In this document: piece by piece, positions 51,339 to 64,000 of the stretch
How the letters are laid out: every line of letters begins with the position of its first letter
Position numbering within the stretch: the first letter of the stretch is position 1
Source: Streptomyces sp. CA-278952
GTDB taxonomy: Bacteria > Actinomycetota > Actinomycetes > Streptomycetales > Streptomycetaceae
Reading direction: 5' to 3'
DNA length: 64,000 bases
Assembly (NCBI RefSeq): GCF_028747205.1
Contig: NZ_CP112880.1
Span: 7,165,501 to 7,229,500, forward strand
Notes under the pieces: generated by a model
Told to the model about the DNA's origin: nothing
The model's database searches: none
What the model saw: only the letters and a program-made list of their open reading frames with translations
Position numbers and translations under genes: made by a program

Positions 51339-52450
51339 CGGTCGCCGAGGTGCTCGAGGACCCCGATCCGGTGTGCCTGGACGACGTCCGGGCGGACGCC
51401 CGCGCGGTGCTGGACCCCGGCGTCTGGGACTTCGTCGAGGGCGGCAGCGGTACGGAGGCGGTCCTGGCAGCGAACCGCGCCGCCTTCGCCGACATCGCGC
51501 TCGTGCCGCGGGTCCTCACCGGCGTCGCCGAGGCCGACACTCGCACCCGGCTGCTCGGCAGCCACGCCGCGATGCCCGTCGCCGTCGCGCCCATGGCCTA
51601 CCAGCGGCTGGTCCATGAGGACGGCGAACTCGCCACCGCCCTGGCGGCCCGCACGGCCGGCGTCCCCTTCGTCGTGAGCACCCTGAGCAGCCACCGCGTG
51701 GAGGACATCGCCGCGACCGGGGCGACCACCTGGTTCCAGCTCTACTGCCTGCGCGACCGGGCCAAAAACCACGAACTGGTCGCCCGTGCCGAGGCCGCCG
51801 GCTGCGAGGCGCTCATGGTCACCGTCGATGTTCCGCTGATGGGTCGCAGGCTCCGGGACGTCCGCAACGGCTTCACGCTCCCCCGCCACGTGCGGGCGGC
51901 CAACCTGGACAGCGGTCCGGCCACCGAGGCGCATCGCCGGTTCGGCGGCGGCTCGGCGCTCGCCGTGCACACCAGCAGCGCGTTCGCGCCCGGGCTGAAC
52001 TGGCGCGACCTGGCCGAGCTGCGCGCCAGGACGTCGCTGCCCGTGGTGGTAAAAGGAATCCTCGACCAGCGGGACGCCCGCGCGGCCGTGGATGTCGGAG
52101 CCGACGCCGTCGTGGTGTCCAACCACGGGGGCCGCCAGCTGGACGGCGCCGTGCCCAGCGCCCGGGCGCTGCCTGCCGTGGCCGAGGCCGTCGGCGGCGA
52201 CTGCGAAGTCCTGCTGGACAGCGGCGTGCGCGGCGGCATGGACGTGCTGAAGGCGCTAGCCCTCGGGGCCCGGGGCGTCCTGCTCGGCCGCCCGGTGCTG
52301 TGGGGCCTCGCGGCGGGCGGAGAGCGGGGCGTGGAGCAGGTACTGGGCCTGGTGCGAACCGAGTTGGGCCAGGGCATGACGCTGGCCGGATGCGCTGACG
52401 CCACGGCCGCGGCGGCGCTGCGTACGGAGAGGACGGGCGCCCATGCCTGA
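51335..52450 (+). CDS. hmo: FMN-dependent 4-hydroxymandelate oxidase, Hpg pathway
   Basis: A 371-residue TIM-barrel enzyme of the alpha-hydroxy acid oxidase family. It oxidises 4-hydroxymandelate to 4-hydroxyphenylglyoxylate with O2 and FMN. Family motifs are present: VAPMAYQRLVHEDGE, the FMN-phosphate and catalytic segment VVVSNHGGRQLDGAVPSARALP with the active-site His and Arg, the Lys in LPVVVKGIL, and LDSGVRGGMDVLKALALGARGVLLGRP. ATG 51335 overlaps the hmaS stop by 4 bp and the stop overlaps hpgT by 8 bp, so the three Hpg genes are translationally linked. Confidence 0.93.
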   Translation: MTVAEVLEDPDPVCLDDVRADARAVLDPGVWDFVEGGSGTEAVLAANRAAFADIALVPRVLTGVAEADTRTRLLGSHAAMPVAVAPMAYQRLVHEDGELATALAARTAGVPFVVSTLSSHRVEDIAATGATTWFQLYCLRDRAKNHELVARAEAAGCEALMVTVDVPLMGRRLRDVRNGFTLPRHVRAANLDSGPATEAHRRFGGGSALAVHTSSAFAPGLNWRDLAELRARTSLPVVVKGILDQRDARAAVDVGADAVVVSNHGGRQLDGAVPSARALPAVAEAVGGDCEVLLDSGVRGGMDVLKALALGARGVLLGRPVLWGLAAGGERGVEQVLGLVRTELGQGMTLAGCADATAAAALRTERTGAHA

Positions 52451-53789
52451 CACGGAATCCGTGGACCTGGTCACGGCGGAGCTGCACGGATCGCTGGAGG
52501 ACCCGGCGCTCACGTCGATGAACTTCCTCAACGAGATCACCGGGCGTTACCCCGAGGCGCTGTCCTTCGCGCCGGGCCGCCCCGTGGAACGGTTCTTCGA
52601 TGTGGAGTCCGTCCACCGCCGCCTGCGGACCTTTACCGACCACCTCTCCGGCGAACTGGGCTACTCCCAGGGGGAGGTGAGCCGGACACTGTGCCAGTAC
52701 GGCCGTACAAAGGGCATCGTGCACGGCCTCGTTGCCCGCAGCCTCGCGCGCGACGAGGGCATCGACGCCGACCCGGAGTCGATCGTGGTCACCGTCGGCT
52801 GCCAGGAGGCGATGTTCCTGGTCCTGCGGGCGCTGCGCGCCAACCCGCGCGATGTTCTGCTGTCGGTCTCGCCCATGTACGTCGGCCTCACCGGTGCGGC
52901 ACGGCTGGTCGACATGCCGGTGCTGCCCGTCGCCGGCGGCGCGGCCGGTATCGACCTGGACGACCTTGTCGCGCGGATCCACGGCGCGAGGCAGCGGGGC
53001 CTGCGTCCGCGGGCGTGCTACGTGATGCCCGACTTCGCCAATCCGTCCGGTCTCAGCATGGACCTGGCCACCCGCCGCGCGCTGCTGGAGGTGGCCGAGA
53101 GGGAGGACATCCTCCTGCTGGAGGACAACCCGTACGGGTTGTTCCACGGCGGAGGGGGAAAGCCGCCCACCCTCAAGGCGCTGGACAGCGCGCGCCGCGT
53201 GGTCTACCTGGGCTCTTTCGCCAAGACGGTGCTGCCCGGCGCCAGGGTCGGCTACGCGGTGGCCGATCAGCGCGTCCGCGACGCGCGGGGCACCACCGGC
53301 CTGTTCGCCGACCAGCTCTCCAAGATCAAGAGCATGGTCACGGTGAACACCTCACCCATCGCCCAAGCAGTGGTCGGCGGAGCGCTGTTGGAGAACGGTT
53401 ACAGCCTGGACTCGGCGAACGGCCGGGAACAGGAGGTCTACCGGCGCAACCTCCGCCAGGTCGTGGACGGACTGGAGGCCAGGTTCGCCGACTGCCCAGG
53501 CGTCTCCTGGAACACCCCGGCCGGCGGGTTCTTCGTGAGCGTGACCGTGCCCTTCACGGTCGACGACGACCTGTTGGAGGTGTCCGCACGGCGCTTCGGC
53601 GTGCTCTGGACACCGATGTGCCACTTCTACAGCGGACCGGGCGGCTCCAACGAGCTGCGTCTCTCGGTCAGTTCGCTCAGCGGTGCCGAGATCGAGGAGG
53701 GACTCGACCGGCTCGCCGCTCTCTTCGTCGAACGGAGTCGTGGCTCCGTGAATATGCGGTTTGTGCACAGCGGAGACCGAGCCCCGTAA
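52443..53789 (+). CDS. hpgT: 4-hydroxyphenylglycine aminotransferase
   Basis: A 448-residue fold-type I aminotransferase of the PLP class I/II (MocR/Kyn-like) branch. YVMPDFANPSGLSM carries the Asn that binds PLP, LLEDNPYGLF the conserved Asp and Tyr, and YLGSFAKTVLPGARVGY the Schiff-base Lys. In glycopeptide and related pathways HpgT transfers an amino group to 4-hydroxyphenylglyoxylate, usually from Tyr, giving L-Hpg and regenerating 4-hydroxyphenylpyruvate for HmaS. The cycle then needs only initial pyruvate input, which fits the absence of a prephenate dehydrogenase gene here. The start ATG 52443 overlaps hmo. Confidence 0.92.
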   Translation: MPDTESVDLVTAELHGSLEDPALTSMNFLNEITGRYPEALSFAPGRPVERFFDVESVHRRLRTFTDHLSGELGYSQGEVSRTLCQYGRTKGIVHGLVARSLARDEGIDADPESIVVTVGCQEAMFLVLRALRANPRDVLLSVSPMYVGLTGAARLVDMPVLPVAGGAAGIDLDDLVARIHGARQRGLRPRACYVMPDFANPSGLSMDLATRRALLEVAEREDILLLEDNPYGLFHGGGGKPPTLKALDSARRVVYLGSFAKTVLPGARVGYAVADQRVRDARGTTGLFADQLSKIKSMVTVNTSPIAQAVVGGALLENGYSLDSANGREQEVYRRNLRQVVDGLEARFADCPGVSWNTPAGGFFVSVTVPFTVDDDLLEVSARRFGVLWTPMCHFYSGPGGSNELRLSVSSLSGAEIEEGLDRLAALFVERSRGSVNMRFVHSGDRAP

Positions 53790-53831
53790 TCTGCGAGCAT
53801 GTGGGGTGCTACGCCGGACGAAGGAGATCAG

Positions 53832-54722
53832 TTGTTACGTCTTCAAGCAGTGAGTAAGCGCTATGGCCGCGGCGCTTGGATCCTGAGAGACGTGGACGTG
53901 GAGGCCCCGGCCGGCGAGGTTGTGGCATTCGCAGGCGGGAACGGATCGGGTAAGTCGACACTGCTGCGGATCGCGGTGGGCCTGTCGCGGCCGACTCGCG
54001 GCACGGTGGTCGACCGGCCGCCCGTCGTCGGGTACGTCCCGGACCGGTTCTCACCCAACGAACGCATGTCGGCCGTGGCGTACCTGACACACATGGGCCG
54101 CGTCCGCGGGCTGACCACCTCGGTCGCTTCGGCGCGGGCCGACCGGCTGCTGGACCGGCTCGCCCTGGTGGGCGGCAAGCACGCCCCCCTGCGGAGCCTG
54201 TCGAAGGGCAACGCGCAGAAGGTCGCGCTGGCCCAGGCCCTCCTGGTGGACCCCGGGCTGCTCGTCCTGGACGAGCCGTGGTCCGGGCTGGACGCTGACG
54301 CCCACGGTGTGCTCGCCGAGATCATGACCGAGGTCGCGGCCTCCGGTGGCACCGTCGTGTTCACCGACCACCGCGAATCGGTCACCCGGGCCCGCGCCAC
54401 CCGGACCTACACGGTCAGCAGGGGCCACGTGGCCCTGAAGGGGCCCGAGACGCGGGCCACCGAGCAGCGGCCCGTGTCCGACGTCGTCCTGACCGCGGGC
54501 CGGGACGGCCGGGTACCGCAGGACCTCGGCTGGGAACAACTCGACGGCGTACTGACGGTGAGCCGGGACGTCATGGGCGTCAGGATGAGCGTGGGGCGCG
54601 AGTCCACCGACGCTCTGCTGTTCACCGCACTCCAGCACGGCTGGTCCGTCGAGCGCGTCACCGGGACGACCACGGACCACCACGAGACGCCGAACGCCGC
54701 GACCAAGGGAGACATGCGGTGA
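53832..54722 (+). CDS. ABC transporter ATP-binding protein
   Basis: A 296-residue ATPase. Walker A is GGNGSGKST, the signature motif is degenerate (LSKGNAQK rather than LSGGQ), Walker B is LLVLDEPWSGLD, and the H-loop is TDHRES. TTG 53832 was chosen because AAGGAG lies 5 bases upstream and the domain starts at once (LRLQAVSKRYG); the ATG at 53799 lacks a ribosome binding site. About 90 residues after the ATPase core form a weakly conserved accessory domain. It lies 42 bp after hpgT and overlaps the permease gene (GTGA), so the pair probably exports or protects against the lipopeptide. No separate self-resistance signal peptidase gene is in the window. Confidence 0.88.
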   Translation: MLRLQAVSKRYGRGAWILRDVDVEAPAGEVVAFAGGNGSGKSTLLRIAVGLSRPTRGTVVDRPPVVGYVPDRFSPNERMSAVAYLTHMGRVRGLTTSVASARADRLLDRLALVGGKHAPLRSLSKGNAQKVALAQALLVDPGLLVLDEPWSGLDADAHGVLAEIMTEVAASGGTVVFTDHRESVTRARATRTYTVSRGHVALKGPETRATEQRPVSDVVLTAGRDGRVPQDLGWEQLDGVLTVSRDVMGVRMSVGRESTDALLFTALQHGWSVERVTGTTTDHHETPNAATKGDMR

Positions 54723-55378
54723 TCGCGCTCATCCGCTATACCTTTGCCACCGTGCTGCACACGCAGCGTTACCTCGCCCCGTTCCTCCTCTTCATGGGCC
54801 TCATGGGCGTGCTGACCGTCAACGGCAGCGGCCCGCTGGCCCCCGCCTACGCCTCCTCCGCCGGTGCGCTGTTCGTCTGCTCGACCTGGCTGACCATCGC
54901 TCTGATGAGTCTGGACGACCCGCCGCAGCGGGCGATCGTCGTCATCACCGCAGGCGGCCGACCGCTCACGGTCCTCCTCGCGGCGATCGGCACGGCCCTG
55001 CTGAGCTGTCTCGTTCTGATGGTTTTCGGACTGCTCTTCCCGTTGTGGATGGGCGACTACGTGGTGACCACGGTCGACCTTCTGGTGGGTCTTGAGGCGC
55101 AGCTCACCTGTGCCCTCATCGGCATCGCCATCGGCGTGCTGTGCTCGCGGCTGGTTTTCAGACGGCAGGGGTACGGGCTGGTCGCCGCTCTCGCGCTGGT
55201 GATGGGAGCTCTCTTCGTCAAGGGCATGCCTCCGGTCAACCGCCTGTTCACCCTGATGTCCACGACCTCCGACGCGGAAGAACTGCTCGCCCCCGCCGGG
55301 ATCATGCTGGCGATCTCCGTGGTGATCCTTGCCATGTTCACCGCCGCCACGCAGTTCGTCGCCGGGCGCAGGGAATAG
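54719..55378 (+). CDS. ABC transporter permease subunit
   Basis: A 219-residue membrane protein with about six hydrophobic segments, including YLAPFLLFMGLMGVLTV, LLAAIGTALLSCLVLMVFGLLF and IMLAISVVILAMFTAATQFVAG. No soluble domain is evident, as in ABC-2-type permeases. GTG 54719 overlaps the ATPase stop and is preceded by AAGGGA. It is probably the membrane half of the two-gene exporter and the last gene of the aryC-to-ABC transcription unit. It ends 31 bp from the convergent NRPS gene; no clear hairpin was seen in that gap. Confidence 0.85.
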   Translation: MIALIRYTFATVLHTQRYLAPFLLFMGLMGVLTVNGSGPLAPAYASSAGALFVCSTWLTIALMSLDDPPQRAIVVITAGGRPLTVLLAAIGTALLSCLVLMVFGLLFPLWMGDYVVTTVDLLVGLEAQLTCALIGIAIGVLCSRLVFRRQGYGLVAALALVMGALFVKGMPPVNRLFTLMSTTSDAEELLAPAGIMLAISVVILAMFTAATQFVAGRRE

Positions 55379-55409
55379 ACTGCCGACCCTCCGCGCCGTA
55401 CGGGGTTGC

Positions 55410-64000
<8,591 letters not shown>

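Noticed and set aside
55379..55409. Bidirectional terminator between the ABC permease and the second NRPS
   Set aside because: Only 31 bases are available and no convincing inverted repeat was found there.

Overview
The window comes from a high-GC actinomycete, almost certainly a Streptomyces. Third codon positions are strongly G/C, GTG and TTG starts are common, genes are joined by 4-bp ATGA/GTGA overlaps, and PP2C phosphatase, STAS and ECF sigma genes are typical of the genus. No tRNA, rRNA, insertion sequence, integrase or CRISPR array was seen. Nothing could be searched, so identifications rest on motifs and residues read directly from the sequence.

Left part (1-22,910). This holds accessory and housekeeping genes: a partial DinB-like protein, a Gfo/Idh/MocA oxidoreductase, apolipoprotein N-acyltransferase, a SnoaL-like protein, a universal stress protein, a ferric-reductase-like membrane protein, a His/Met-rich membrane protein and an ECF sigma factor. 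A four-gene minus-strand cassette follows (methyltransferase, SbnA/cysteine-synthase-like PLP enzyme, ATP-grasp ligase, MFS exporter; 7,982-12,411) that looks like a small amino-acid-derived metabolite pathway. Next come a molybdopterin nitrate reductase fused to a CysJ-like diflavin reductase, a P-loop kinase-like protein and a divergent PP2C protein. The part ends with an overlapping operon of SpoIIE-type phosphatase, CarH-type B12-binding protein, STAS protein and a nearby MarR regulator, which may be a light-responsive partner-switching module.

Centre (23,066-55,378). This is an arylomycin-type lipopeptide cluster. Reading the NRPS modules in order and aligning the ten specificity positions by eye gives Ser(N-methyl, epimerised) - Ala(epimerised) - Gly - Hpg(N-methyl) - Ala - Tyr - thioesterase. 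This matches the arylomycin core D-MeSer-D-Ala-Gly-L-MeHpg-L-Ala-L-Tyr. A P450 for the Hpg-Tyr biaryl bond, an MbtH protein, three Hpg biosynthesis enzymes (HmaS, Hmo, HpgT) and a two-gene ABC exporter complete it. aryA and aryB run leftward; aryC, aryD and all later genes run rightward from a shared 535-bp intergenic region.

The most unusual feature is that the glycine adenylation domain is cut in two. AryB stops after core motifs A1-A2, and AryD starts, with its own ribosome binding site, just before core A3. The two halves lie 14 kb apart on opposite strands and would have to assemble in trans.

Right part (55,410-64,000). A second, convergent NRPS gene runs off the window edge. Its visible order is A(Ser)-PCP-C-A(degenerate)-PCP-C-A(Gly)-PCP-TE. 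The middle adenylation domain keeps its reading frame but has lost the phosphate loop, the A5 motif and the catalytic A10 lysine.
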